Of a stretch of DNA of 6,599 bases, positions 1 through 6,512 are shown in pieces. A model generated the notes under the pieces. It did not search any database. It was given only the letters and a program-made list of their open reading frames with translations, and was not told the origin of the DNA. The DNA lies in contig JAAENB010001031.1 of NCBI GenBank assembly GCA_024224995.1, positions 1 through 6,599 of the forward strand. The letters are read 5' to 3'. The translations under genes and the position numbers were made by a program. Position 1 is the stretch's first letter. Every line of letters begins with the position of its first letter. Origin of the DNA: a bacterium. Its GTDB lineage: Bacteria; Spirochaetota; UBA4802; UBA5550.

Positions 1-1199
1 ACCGGTGGATGAGAATAATTCAGAAATACAAATAAGGGATGGGGCTGCAGGTTTGAAAGATTATCGACCGATAATTTTTTTAACGCGTCTGCCATGGGAT
101 CGGCTTCTTTTGTTGTTTCTACGGCAAACCTGTCGGCCTCGTATTCGTTTTTGCGTGAATAGAGCTGCATGAGAAGGCCGGTAAAAAAGTCAATTGGAGC
201 GTACAGCATTCCAAAAAAGATAAGTCCCGCGTATATCGATTTTTGTTCCATGTAAAAAGCGTCAAAAAGACCCTGGTATGAAATAAAGAGGGACATGAGA
301 AAAAATATTACCCCCATCTGGAGTATACTTATTATAATACTTTTGAGAATGTGCTTTTTTTTGTAATGCCCCATTTCATGGGCCAGTACCGAAACCAGCT
401 CCGCGATAGTATGTTTTTCTATAAGCGTATCAAACAGGACAATACGTTTGTTCTTGCCGAAACCGGTAAAAAAGGCGTTCGATTTGGACGACCGTTTCGA
501 TCCGTCCATTACAAAGATATTATCAAGAGAAAAGTCAATGGATTGCGCGTAGGAAACAATGGCCTCTTTTAATTCTCCCTCTTCAAGGGGATCAAACTTG
601 TTAAACAGGGGCATGATCCATGTAGGGACAATATACTGAATGGCAAACATGAACAGGGTAACTGCTATCCAGCAATAGAGCCAGGCGAAATCTCCTAAAT
701 TTTCAAAAATAAAGAGTATTCCGGCCATGAGAGCACCGCCGATAATAGTTGAAAGAATAAGTCCTTTTATTAAATCAAGCAAAAAGGTTTTCCAGGTTGT
801 TTTGTTAAACCCAAACCGCTCTTCAATTACAAAGGTGGCATATATACTAAAAGGAAGAGAGAGGATTCCTTTTATAATAACCAGTATTCCCATGTAGATA
901 AGCCCGGTAACAATGGAACCGTATCCCCAGGAGCGAATCCATTGATCCAGAAGGGGAAAGCCCTTTGCGAACCAGAAAATAAGAATAAGCATAAGATCAA
1001 AAGAAGAGCCAACCCAGCCAAATCTGGTATTTACTTTTAAATAGTCCTGTGATTTGCTATAGCGCTCCTGGTCGTACAATCCTTCGAATTCTTCCGGGAG
1101 TTCATTCCGCAGCGCTTTCAGATTCAAAGAATCGGAGGTAAGATTAAGCAAAAAATCGACCAGCAATGCTGCCAGGATAATAATAGCAATGATATTCAT
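1..1199 (-). CDS. M48A (Ste24/CAAX-type) membrane zinc metalloprotease, C-terminus cut by window edge
   Basis: This is an integral-membrane zinc protease of the Ste24 family. I translated it by hand from the reverse strand: 399 codons are visible, from ATG at 1199-1197, with AAAGG seven bases upstream (1211-1207) as ribosome site. The zinc site is clear: HEMGH at residues 274-278 and a third ligand, Glu354, in NEYEAD. The spacing from His278 to Glu354 is 76 residues, the same as between the corresponding ligands of human ZMPSTE24. Other family marks are the GSKRSSKSNAFFTGFGKNKR-like stretch (about 233-252) and the terminal SHPP motif (396-399), which usually lies some 15 residues from the end, so little is missing. 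About seven hydrophobic segments are visible (near 3-20, 66-82, 96-115, 144-166, 172-192, 286-306, 324-345). Bacterial members are thought to act in membrane-protein quality control; the substrate here is unknown. It follows pstS on the same strand but probably has its own promoter, and nothing ties it to phosphate. Confidence 0.93.
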   Translation of the reverse strand, partial: MNIIAIIILAALLVDFLLNLTSDSLNLKALRNELPEEFEGLYDQERYSKSQDYLKVNTRFGWVGSSFDLMLILIFWFAKGFPLLDQWIRSWGYGSIVTGLIYMGILVIIKGILSLPFSIYATFVIEERFGFNKTTWKTFLLDLIKGLILSTIIGGALMAGILFIFENLGDFAWLYCWIAVTLFMFAIQYIVPTWIMPLFNKFDPLEEGELKEAIVSYAQSIDFSLDNIFVMDGSKRSSKSNAFFTGFGKNKRIVLFDTLIEKHTIAELVSVLAHEMGHYKKKHILKSIIISILQMGVIFFLMSLFISYQGLFDAFYMEQKSIYAGLIFFGMLYAPIDFFTGLLMQLYSRKNEYEADRFAVETTKEADPMADALKKLSVDNLSNLQPHPLFVFLNYSHPP

Positions 1200-1254
1200 A
1201 ATAAAACCTTTGATTAAATCTTAATTTAATTTAGAGAAATAAAAATATGGTGGG

Positions 1255-1283
1255 ATGGAACTCTATATCCTTTAAAAAGTCAA
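1255..1283 (-). promoter_or_regulatory. Possible sigma70 promoter of the M48 protease gene
   Basis: Read on the minus strand, TTGACT (1283-1278) is a near-consensus -35 box. It is followed after exactly 17 bp by TTCCAT (1260-1255), a weak -10 match (3 of 6). The start codon lies about 56 bp further on, behind an AT-rich leader. The position is right for a separate promoter, but the -10 is poor and TATAGA (about 1267-1262) is a rival at unsuitable spacing. Confidence 0.35.
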
Positions 1284-1310
1284 GGAATAAAAGAGGAGGT
1301 AATCGGTGGC

Positions 1311-1367
1311 CAGGGGCCGGTAAAAAGAAAGAGGCGTTGTATGTAGCGTTTCTGAAACCGCCCCCTG
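1311..1367 (-). terminator. Inverted repeat after pstS, possible terminator or mRNA 3' structure
   Basis: The arms 1311-1321 (CAGGGGCCGGT) and 1357-1367 (ACCGCCCCCTG) pair at 10 of 11 positions, enclosing a 35-base loop that can itself form an AGAAA/TTTCT extension. It begins about 30 bases after the pstS stop on the pstS transcript. No run of U follows the stem in the direction of transcription, so it is not a textbook intrinsic terminator. It could be a 3' stabilising structure. The rest of 1200-1396 holds only the protease leader and promoter. Confidence 0.3.
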
Positions 1368-1396
1368 TACCAAAAAACCTCGAACTTTCTTAAACC

Positions 1397-2230
1397 CTAC
1401 AAAGGAATAAAACCTGCTTTTTTAACCAGGCTCTGTCCTTCCGTGCCAACAATATAATCGATAAAAGCTTTTGCTTCAGCAGTTATCCTGTCTTTATTTG
1501 AGTACATAAAAAGTTTTCTTGAAATAGGGAATTTGCCCGATTTCCCGTTCTCTAATGTGCCAACAACATTATTCACCATGATGGGCTTAACTGTCTGGTT
1601 GATATAGCCAAAGCCAATATAACCGATTGCTTTCACGTTAGTTGCGATAGCGGAAGCAACAGCTCCGTTTGATGCCTGCAGCAGCGCGTCTTTTCTTACA
1701 TCAGTCTTTTGCATGACTTTCTTATGCCATACTTCATAGGTTCCTGAGCTTGTGTCTCGTGAAATAACAACGATTTTTTTGTCGGCACCGCCCAGTTCTT
1801 TCCAGTTACTAATGGACCCGCTGTAAATCGCTTTCAATTGGTTCATGGTTACGTTTTTAACGGGGTTTTCCGGGTGAATAACCGGTACAATCATGTCATA
1901 CGCAACAACATGTTCTTCAGCGTTTATTCCCTTTTCTTTTGCTTTTTTAATCTCTTTGCCTTTCATTGCCCTTGAAGAATTCGCAATATCACAGCTTCCA
2001 TCAATAAGCGCTTTAATTCCATTGCCGGAACCGCTTCCTTCTATAGAGATAGAAACCTTTTTCTTTTTTCTGTATGCTTCGGCGCATTTCTGGGTTATGG
2101 GAAGCACTGTTGTAGAACCTTTAATAACGATCTTGTTTCTTTTACTCTTTGAGCATCCAGCCGCGATGAGAGTAACCATTGTCAGTACCAGGAAGATACC
2201 GAAGATTTTTTTTATTACGTTTCTTTTCAT
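1397..2230 (-). CDS. pstS: PstS, phosphate-binding lipoprotein of the Pst ABC transporter
   Basis: This is the extracytoplasmic phosphate receptor of the high-affinity PstSCAB importer, 277 residues long, typical of the short PstS subfamily (E. coli PstS is longer, 346). The N-terminus is a lipoprotein signal: basic MKRNVIKK, a hydrophobic core, and IAAGC with the lipidated Cys at residue 26; Ala rather than Leu at -3 is a little unusual. The phosphate-binding loops are intact: GSTTVLP (38-44), GSGSGNG (65-71), SSRAM (85-89) and SRDTSSGTYEVW (157-168). AAGGAG (2247-2242) lies 11 bases before the ATG. The gene stands alone, divergent from pstB, with a Pho-box-like repeat array directly upstream, so induction by PhoB under phosphate limitation is likely. 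A related role in binding another oxyanion is possible, but the pstB-phoU-phoB-phoR neighbours argue for phosphate. Confidence 0.95.
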   Translation of the reverse strand: MKRNVIKKIFGIFLVLTMVTLIAAGCSKSKRNKIVIKGSTTVLPITQKCAEAYRKKKKVSISIEGSGSGNGIKALIDGSCDIANSSRAMKGKEIKKAKEKGINAEEHVVAYDMIVPVIHPENPVKNVTMNQLKAIYSGSISNWKELGGADKKIVVISRDTSSGTYEVWHKKVMQKTDVRKDALLQASNGAVASAIATNVKAIGYIGFGYINQTVKPIMVNNVVGTLENGKSGKFPISRKLFMYSNKDRITAEAKAFIDYIVGTEGQSLVKKAGFIPL

Positions 2231-2260
2231 TGGTAGAAATTCTCCTTATTTTTTGTCTTT

Positions 2261-2266
2261 ATTAAA
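2261..2266 (-). promoter_or_regulatory. Candidate -10 box of the pstS promoter
   Basis: TTTAAT (minus strand, 2266-2261) lies 12 bp downstream of the pstS-facing repeat array and 30 bp upstream of the start codon. PhoB-dependent promoters typically lack a good -35 box, which the Pho box replaces, and have a -10 about 10 bp beyond it. This candidate fits roughly. Confidence 0.4.
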
Positions 2267-2278
2267 CAAGATAAAACA

Positions 2279-2322
2279 GGCATGTTAATATTTTATAAAG
2301 ATTTTCTTAAGGAGTTGTAAAT
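2279..2322 (-). promoter_or_regulatory. Pho-box-like array of four 11-bp repeats facing pstS
   Basis: Read on the minus strand from 2322 to 2279, four abutting 11-mers line up: ATTTACAACTC, CTTAAGAAAAT, CTTTATAAAAT and ATTAACATGCC. They share the pattern (C/A)TTWANA followed by an AT-rich tail. The 11-bp period matches that of E. coli Pho-box half-sites, while the core resembles the TTAACA-type sites of Bacillus PhoP and cyanobacterial SphR. Position (49 bp before pstS) and the linked phoB gene support PhoB binding. Binding itself is inference. Confidence 0.65.
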
Positions 2323-2324
2323 AT

Positions 2325-2340
2325 CCCTCGTTATGAGAAA
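2325..2340. repeat. 16-base sequence similar to one arm of the palindrome at 6403-6435
   Basis: The sequence CCCTCGTTATGAGAAA lies between the two Pho-box arrays. It matches 6424-6439 at 15 of 16 positions, and its first 12 bases are the exact reverse complement of 6403-6414. It can form only a weak CTC/GAG hairpin on its own. It may be a solo arm of a REP-like element, or chance: a 15-of-16 match somewhere in a window of this size is not improbable. Confidence 0.3.
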
Positions 2341-2349
2341 GGGAGGTTT

Positions 2350-2393
2350 CTTTACAAAATCTTAACAATTTCATTATATTAACTTAATGAAAA
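2350..2393 (+). promoter_or_regulatory. Pho-box-like array of four 11-bp repeats facing pstB
   Basis: Four abutting 11-mers run from 2350 to 2393: CTTTACAAAAT, CTTAACAATTT, CATTATATTAA and CTTAATGAAAA. The first two are near-ideal copies of the same pattern seen facing pstS; the last two are weaker. A weak -10-like TATTCA (2404-2409) follows after 10 bp, the spacing expected of PhoB-activated promoters, with no separate -35 box. It should control pstB-phoU and, by read-through, phoB-phoR. Confidence 0.7.
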
Positions 2394-2432
2394 ATTGAGA
2401 TCTTATTCATAAGAACTAAAGGAGTTGTAATA

Positions 2433-3209
2433 ATGAGTATTCCAGCAAAAGAAACCCGGTGTAAAATAGATGTGGAAAACCTTACTTTTTACTACGGAGA
2501 CAAGGCCGCCGTAAAGGATATCAGTCTATCAATAAAAGAGAATAGTGTCCTTGCGCTCATTGGACCGTCGGGATGCGGAAAATCAACATTTTTAAGGTGT
2601 ATAAACCGCATGAATGATATTATTCCGGATATAAAAGTAGAGGGTGATATAATAATAGATAAACAATCTATTTATCATCCAAAGTATGATGTTACTACAC
2701 TGCGAAGGAACGTGGGTATGGTCTTTCAGAAGTCAAACCCCTTCCCCAGGTCGATCTTTGAAAATATAGCCTATGGCCTGCGCATAAAAGGAATAAAAAA
2801 TAAATATGATATAGAAAAAATCGTGGAGGAGTCATTGAAAAATACGGCTCTCTGGAACGAAGTTAAAGACAGGCTCAATGAATCGGCCATGGGACTTTCA
2901 GGAGGCCAGCAGCAGCGGCTGTGCATCGCCCGGACCATTGCGGTAGAACCGGAAATCATTTTAATGGACGAGCCCGCGTCGGCACTTGATCCCATATCCA
3001 CTCAAAAAATTGAAGAACTGATTGAGGATTTAAAAAAAAATTATACCATAATAATAGTAACTCATAACATGCAGCAGGCAGCCCGGGTAAGTGACGAGAC
3101 AGCATTTTTTTATATGGGAGACCTTATTGAAGTAAATAACACAAATATAATATTTACCAAACCCGAAATTGAAATGACTGAGAATTATATAACCGGGAAA
3201 TTCGGATAA
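2433..3209 (+). CDS. pstB: PstB, ATP-binding subunit of the phosphate ABC transporter
   Basis: This is the cytoplasmic ATPase that drives phosphate import through the PstCA permease. At 258 residues it has the normal PstB length. All ABC motifs are present: Walker [10 protein letters not shown] (44-52), Q-loop Gln99 followed by the PstB-typical [15 protein letters not shown] (101-115), signature LSGGQ (155-159), Walker B ILMDE (176-180), SALD D-loop (183-186) and switch His211. The sequence NRMND after Walker A (58-62) and the C-terminal NYITGKFG are also characteristic of PstB rather than other ABC ATPases. AAAGGAG ends 8 bases before the ATG, which supports this start. It is the first gene of the plus-strand cluster, next to a Pho-box-like array; phoU follows after 21 bp. 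No pstC or pstA precedes it, which is unusual for pst operons. Confidence 0.97.
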   Translation: MSIPAKETRCKIDVENLTFYYGDKAAVKDISLSIKENSVLALIGPSGCGKSTFLRCINRMNDIIPDIKVEGDIIIDKQSIYHPKYDVTTLRRNVGMVFQKSNPFPRSIFENIAYGLRIKGIKNKYDIEKIVEESLKNTALWNEVKDRLNESAMGLSGGQQQRLCIARTIAVEPEIILMDEPASALDPISTQKIEELIEDLKKNYTIIIVTHNMQQAARVSDETAFFYMGDLIEVNNTNIIFTKPEIEMTENYITGKFG

Positions 3210-3230
3210 AACTTTTTTACGGAGGAGATA

Positions 3231-3887
3231 ATGGGAACGCATCTGGAAATGGAGCTGGAAGGGGTACGGTCAAAAGTTTTTGAGATGGTAGACCTTGCCA
3301 TAGAAGCAATCATCAAATCGGTAGATTCGCTAAAAAATTCCGATATAACCCTGGCGAAAGAGGTAATTGATAAAGACAGTCTTCTGGATCAACTGGAAAT
3401 TGATATTGATAATGAATGTGTCAATGTTCTGGTAACCAGGCAGCCGGCGGCTGTTCACCTTCGATTTGTCCTTGCAATGCTGAAAATAAACACTGATCTT
3501 GAACGGATGGGAGATTTGGCAACAAACATCGCAAAAGAAGCGCTTGCCCTGGATGGAAAGCCAACACTAAAACCATTGGTTGATATTCCCCGCATGGCAG
3601 CTCTCTCAATAGAAATGATAAAAGATTCGTTTCTAGCGATTAGCAACAAAGATACTGGATTGGCTCAATTGGTGATTCAAAAGGATGAAGAAATTGACGC
3701 CTTGAATCTTCAGATTTATCGGGAACTTTTTTCTTTTATGGCAGAAAGTCCCCGGTGTATTTCCGAAGCACTTGGCCTTATCCTTGTGGCAAAGGCTCTT
3801 GAAAGGATTGGAGACCATGCAACAAACATTGCCGAAAGAGCAATATATTATATTGAAGGTGTTGACATCAGGCATTCGGATCAGTAA
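3231..3887 (+). CDS. phoU: PhoU, negative regulator of the Pho regulon
   Basis: PhoU is a cytoplasmic helical-bundle protein that links the Pst transporter to the PhoR kinase and keeps the Pho response off when phosphate is plentiful; its loss often causes harmful phosphate over-uptake. The protein is 218 residues long, normal for the family, and shows the two tandem PhoU repeats. Each carries the metal-binding signature: ERMGDLATNIAKEA (91-104) and ERIGDHATNIAERA (191-204), exactly 100 residues apart. A strong ribosome site, GGAGG (3221-3225), lies 5 bases before the ATG. It sits 21 bp after pstB, consistent with co-transcription. The 3' end of the gene contains a consensus-like promoter that may serve phoB-phoR. 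Confidence 0.97.
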   Translation: MGTHLEMELEGVRSKVFEMVDLAIEAIIKSVDSLKNSDITLAKEVIDKDSLLDQLEIDIDNECVNVLVTRQPAAVHLRFVLAMLKINTDLERMGDLATNIAKEALALDGKPTLKPLVDIPRMAALSIEMIKDSFLAISNKDTGLAQLVIQKDEEIDALNLQIYRELFSFMAESPRCISEALGLILVAKALERIGDHATNIAERAIYYIEGVDIRHSDQ

Positions 3888-3890
3888 CAT
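3862..3890 (+). promoter_or_regulatory. Sigma70-like promoter inside the 3' end of phoU
   Basis: TTGACA (3862-3867) is a perfect -35 hexamer. After exactly 17 bp comes TAACAT (3885-3890), 4 of 6 matches to TATAAT. A transcript starting near 3897 would give phoB a leader of about 30 bases. This would allow basal expression of phoB-phoR independent of the Pho-controlled pstB promoter. The call rests on sequence match and position only. Confidence 0.5.
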
Positions 3891-3925
3891 GTCGTTATTA
3901 GATTTTAATAAAAAGAAATAAAAAA

Positions 3926-4630
3926 ATGCAAGATAATAAAAAAATTATTTATATTGTTGATGACGAGAAAGATATCAGGGAAATTCTTGAAATAAATCTA
4001 TCCGGTGAGGGCTATATGCCGGTTTCTTTCCCTTCGGCAGAAGAGGCCTTGAAGTCCCTGGATACGGAGAGACCGGATCTTATCCTTCTTGATATAATGA
4101 TGGGAGGAATGGACGGGTATGAATTCTGTAAAAACGTGAGATCTTCCCCGGAACATAAAAACATCCCGATTATTTTTTTGTCGGCAAAAACCGGGGAGTT
4201 CGACAAGGTTCTTGGGCTGGAACTTGGCGGAGATGATTATATTTCCAAACCCTTTGGCATAAAAGAGCTTCTTTCCAGGGTGAAAGCAGTTCTTCGCCGG
4301 GCCGGTACACAAAAGGAAGATATAACCGCTAAAGAGGAAGAGGTTCTTACGTACAAAGGAGTTGAACTCTTTCCTCAAAAGTATGGTGTAAAGGTAGACA
4401 GTGAAGATATAAAGCTAACCAGGACCGAATTTGAACTCCTTCATCTCTTTTTAAAATATCCCGATAAGATTTTCAGCAGGGACAATATTATTGACAGTAT
4501 CCGCGGTGATGATGTCTATGTTGTGGATAGAACCATTGATGTTCATGTGATGAATATCAGGAAGAAACTGGGGAAGTACAAAAATATAATTACCACCTTT
4601 TCCGGGATTGGATACGGAATAAAAAAATAG
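3926..4630 (+). CDS. phoB: PhoB, OmpR-family response regulator of phosphate starvation
   Basis: This DNA-binding response regulator is phosphorylated by PhoR and activates phosphate-starvation genes. It has 234 residues, close to E. coli PhoB (229). The receiver domain (about 6-125) has the acidic pair Asp12-Asp13, phospho-acceptor Asp56 in LILLDIMM, switch Ser86 and the conserved Lys108-Pro109. The winged-helix domain (about 140-233) shows LTRTEFELLHLF (164-175), the recognition helix RTIDVHVMNIRKKLG (202-216) and a GIGYGIK wing. One oddity is GGMDG (60-64) where MMPGMDG is usual, so the conserved loop proline is Gly60. The ribosome site is poor, only an A-rich tract before the ATG at 3926, but the VDD-containing first strand begins just inside, so the start is secure. 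The phoB assignment over other OmpR regulators rests on the pstB-phoU-phoR context. Confidence 0.93.
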   Translation: MQDNKKIIYIVDDEKDIREILEINLSGEGYMPVSFPSAEEALKSLDTERPDLILLDIMMGGMDGYEFCKNVRSSPEHKNIPIIFLSAKTGEFDKVLGLELGGDDYISKPFGIKELLSRVKAVLRRAGTQKEDITAKEEEVLTYKGVELFPQKYGVKVDSEDIKLTRTEFELLHLFLKYPDKIFSRDNIIDSIRGDDVYVVDRTIDVHVMNIRKKLGKYKNIITTFSGIGYGIKK

Positions 4631-4642
4631 AAGAGTTTCGAT

Positions 4643-6361
4643 ATGTTTAAAACAATCAGTAATAAAATAATACTTTCATTTTCAATTTTAATTCTTCTCC
4701 TGGTTCTATTTCTCCTGGTTTTTTTTAATGACATGGTAAAGGATACGCACCTGAATATTCTCAAAAGAGAAATGGGAGAAAAGACACGGTTTATTGAACT
4801 TGTTTTGCAGCAGGACCCGGATTATTTGCAAAATGTAGAAGAAATAAAAAAAGTCGTAAATCTCAGGGTAACCATTGTAGACAACAGTGAAGCCGAAAAA
4901 GGAGCGGTAATAGCCGACTCCGATATTGAGGATGTTTCAAGAATGGATAATCATCAGTACCGGGTTGAAATTAAAAATGCCTCCATGAACGGTACGGGAG
5001 ATTCTATCCGCTACAGCAACACATTTAATAGTGATATGCTTTATTTTGCCCGGGCATCCGGTTCTATTATTATCCGGTTGGCGAAGCCGTTACAAGAAAT
5101 AGATAAATCGCTGCGCAAAGTAAGAAACCTGATCCTGTTTTTTGGAGCAATGATTTTTGTTATTTCAATTATTGTTACTGTTCTTATATCGAAAAAAATC
5201 ACCGGTTCTATTGATGAAACATTGAATTTCGCGGAACAATTCTCCGAAGGGGATTACTCCAAACGAATCCTGAATTATAGCGAAGATGAAATGGGCCATC
5301 TTCAGAAATCACTGAATAAACTTGCCGATATTATTGTTGAAAAAATAGACTCTCTTGTTCTTGAACAAAGCAAATTGGAAATTACTATAGACAGTATCCA
5401 TGACGGAATTGCTGTTGTTGACAATGAAAAAAAAATTATCCTGGCAAACCAGGCTTTTACGACCTTACTCAGTATTGCTCCTCCCGGTATCGGTTCTACT
5501 TATTATGAAGTTATACGGAATAGTTCTTTTAATTCAAAAATTGAATATGCCATTGAGAACGGTGAAAAGAACCAGTTTGAAGAGGAGTTTCTTACCGGGG
5601 TCTCCTGCGAGGTGTTTATTCGTCCAATAAAAGAAGAAAATACAATCCAGGGAATTCTCATTGTTGTACACGATATAACCGAGAAGAAGAAGATCGACCG
5701 GGTGAAAACGGAACTGGTCGGGAATCTTTCCCATGAATTAAAGACTCCCATAACAATATTAAAGGGTTATCTTGAAACGATCATTAACCACCTGGACAAG
5801 CCCGATCTATGTAAGGACTTTATCGGCAAGGCAGTAATAAATCTCGACAGGCAGAATTCGATTATTAATGATATGCTTACGTTGAATATGCTTGAAACGT
5901 CAAAGTATTTCTCAATGGAAGAAGTAAGCATTAAGGAAGTGATCGGGAATTGTGTTTCCCTGCTGGAAACAAAAGCACAAAACAAGGGAATTGCTTTTTC
6001 AATTTTTCTTGATCCCATAGATGACTCTTTTATGTGCAACAAATTCCTTACGGAAGCAATATTTTTTAATATTATCGACAATGCGATTAATTATAATATT
6101 GAAAATGGTGAAGTGAAAATCATTGCCGAAATTACCAACGGAGGTAAAACCATATCCATAAGCGATTCCGGTATTGGAATTCCACCGGAAGCCGCGGAAA
6201 AGATCTTTGAACGGTTTTACCGCGTCGACAAAAGCAGGTCCAGAGATACGGGCGGTACCGGCCTTGGACTTTCTATTGTTAAACATTCCGCAGAATTGCA
6301 GGGATGGAACATCCGCATAAACCCCCAAAATAAAGGGACTTCTTTCCTGGTTGAGCTTTAG
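4643..6361 (+). CDS. phoR: PhoR, membrane sensor histidine kinase of the Pho system
   Basis: This is the partner kinase of PhoB, 572 residues, longer than E. coli PhoR (431) because it has a real extracytoplasmic domain. The order is: TM1 (about 9-29), extracytoplasmic sensor-like domain (30-160), TM2 (162-183), HAMP (about 184-237), PAS (about 245-345), HisKA with the phosphorylated His364 in NLSHELKTP, and HATPase_c with N-box NIIDN (476-480), G1 DSGIGIP (508-514), F-box FERFYRV (522-528) and G2 GGTGLGL (537-543). The outer domain, with VTIVDN, ADSD and IRYSN...MLYFARA, resembles PhoR/ResE-type kinases. The start lies 12 bp after phoB with AAGAG seven bases upstream, so translation may be coupled. 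All catalytic motifs are intact. The kinase class is certain; the PhoR identity comes from context. In known systems PhoR reads phosphate through Pst and PhoU, so a signal for the outer domain is unknown. Confidence 0.93.
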   Translation: MFKTISNKIILSFSILILLLVLFLLVFFNDMVKDTHLNILKREMGEKTRFIELVLQQDPDYLQNVEEIKKVVNLRVTIVDNSEAEKGAVIADSDIEDVSRMDNHQYRVEIKNASMNGTGDSIRYSNTFNSDMLYFARASGSIIIRLAKPLQEIDKSLRKVRNLILFFGAMIFVISIIVTVLISKKITGSIDETLNFAEQFSEGDYSKRILNYSEDEMGHLQKSLNKLADIIVEKIDSLVLEQSKLEITIDSIHDGIAVVDNEKKIILANQAFTTLLSIAPPGIGSTYYEVIRNSSFNSKIEYAIENGEKNQFEEEFLTGVSCEVFIRPIKEENTIQGILIVVHDITEKKKIDRVKTELVGNLSHELKTPITILKGYLETIINHLDKPDLCKDFIGKAVINLDRQNSIINDMLTLNMLETSKYFSMEEVSIKEVIGNCVSLLETKAQNKGIAFSIFLDPIDDSFMCNKFLTEAIFFNIIDNAINYNIENGEVKIIAEITNGGKTISISDSGIGIPPEAAEKIFERFYRVDKSRSRDTGGTGLGLSIVKHSAELQGWNIRINPQNKGTSFLVEL

Positions 6362-6364
6362 GCT

Positions 6365-6395
6365 GGCTCTTAAGAAACTCTTTTTAAATAGAGCC
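6365..6395 (+). terminator. Stem-loop just after phoR, possible operon terminator
   Basis: GGCTC at 6365-6369 pairs with GAGCC at 6391-6395. Inside, TTAAGAA can pair with TTTTTAA (seven pairs, one G-U) around an ACTC loop, leaving a three-base bulge. It starts 3 bp after the phoR stop. No T run follows the stem, so strong intrinsic termination is uncertain. Confidence 0.4.
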
Positions 6396-6402
6396 GTCTT
6401 CA

Positions 6403-6435
6403 TCATAACGAGGGGCTGGAAGCCCCACGTTATGA
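6403..6435. repeat. REP-like extragenic palindrome after phoR
   Basis: This is a near-perfect 33-base hairpin. TCATAACG (6403-6410) pairs with CGTTATGA (6428-6435), then comes one A/A mismatch, then GGGGCT (6412-6417) pairs with AGCCCC (6421-6426) around a GGA loop. Fourteen of fifteen stem positions pair. The form resembles repetitive extragenic palindromes, but repetition in the genome cannot be seen here. It is symmetric, so it could also help terminate convergent transcripts. Confidence 0.55.
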
Positions 6436-6480
6436 GAAAACCCATCACCCTGGTGAACTTATTTATAAACAGGGTCTGTT

Positions 6481-6500
6481 CCCGGAAGATGTTATCCGGG
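6481..6500. repeat. Small inverted repeat
   Basis: CCCGGA (6481-6486) pairs with TCCGGG (6495-6500) around an eight-base loop. It is the second of three hairpins within 135 bp downstream of phoR, and no T run follows. By itself it could be chance; with its neighbours it suggests a composite intergenic repeat. Confidence 0.35.
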
Positions 6501-6512
6501 TTCTGCTCTGCT

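Noticed and set aside
351..572. 73-residue plus-strand open frame
   Set aside because: It lies antisense within the M48 protease gene, covering its HExxH region, and has no recognisable domain.
1307..1315. TGGCCAGGG also present as its reverse complement near the right end (6590-6598)
   Set aside because: A nine-base match is expected by chance in a window of this size and nothing else around it is shared.
1893..2288. 131-residue plus-strand open frame with hydrophobic stretches
   Set aside because: It is antisense to pstS. Its hydrophobic pattern mirrors the pstS codons and it runs through the pstS promoter.
2333..2365. Leader-peptide frame MRKGGFFTKS upstream of pstB
   Set aside because: It lies inside the Pho-box array and upstream of the expected transcript start, and its nearest GGAG is too far away (18 bases).
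3633..3890. 85-residue minus-strand open frame
   Set aside because: It is a mirror of phoU; its cysteine and phenylalanine richness reflects the reversed codons.
3998..4378. 126-residue minus-strand open frame
   Set aside because: It is antisense to the phoB receiver domain and has no domain or ribosome site of its own.
5999..6448. 149-residue minus-strand open frame
   Set aside because: It is antisense to the ATPase domain of phoR and starts beyond the downstream palindrome; no domain is recognisable.
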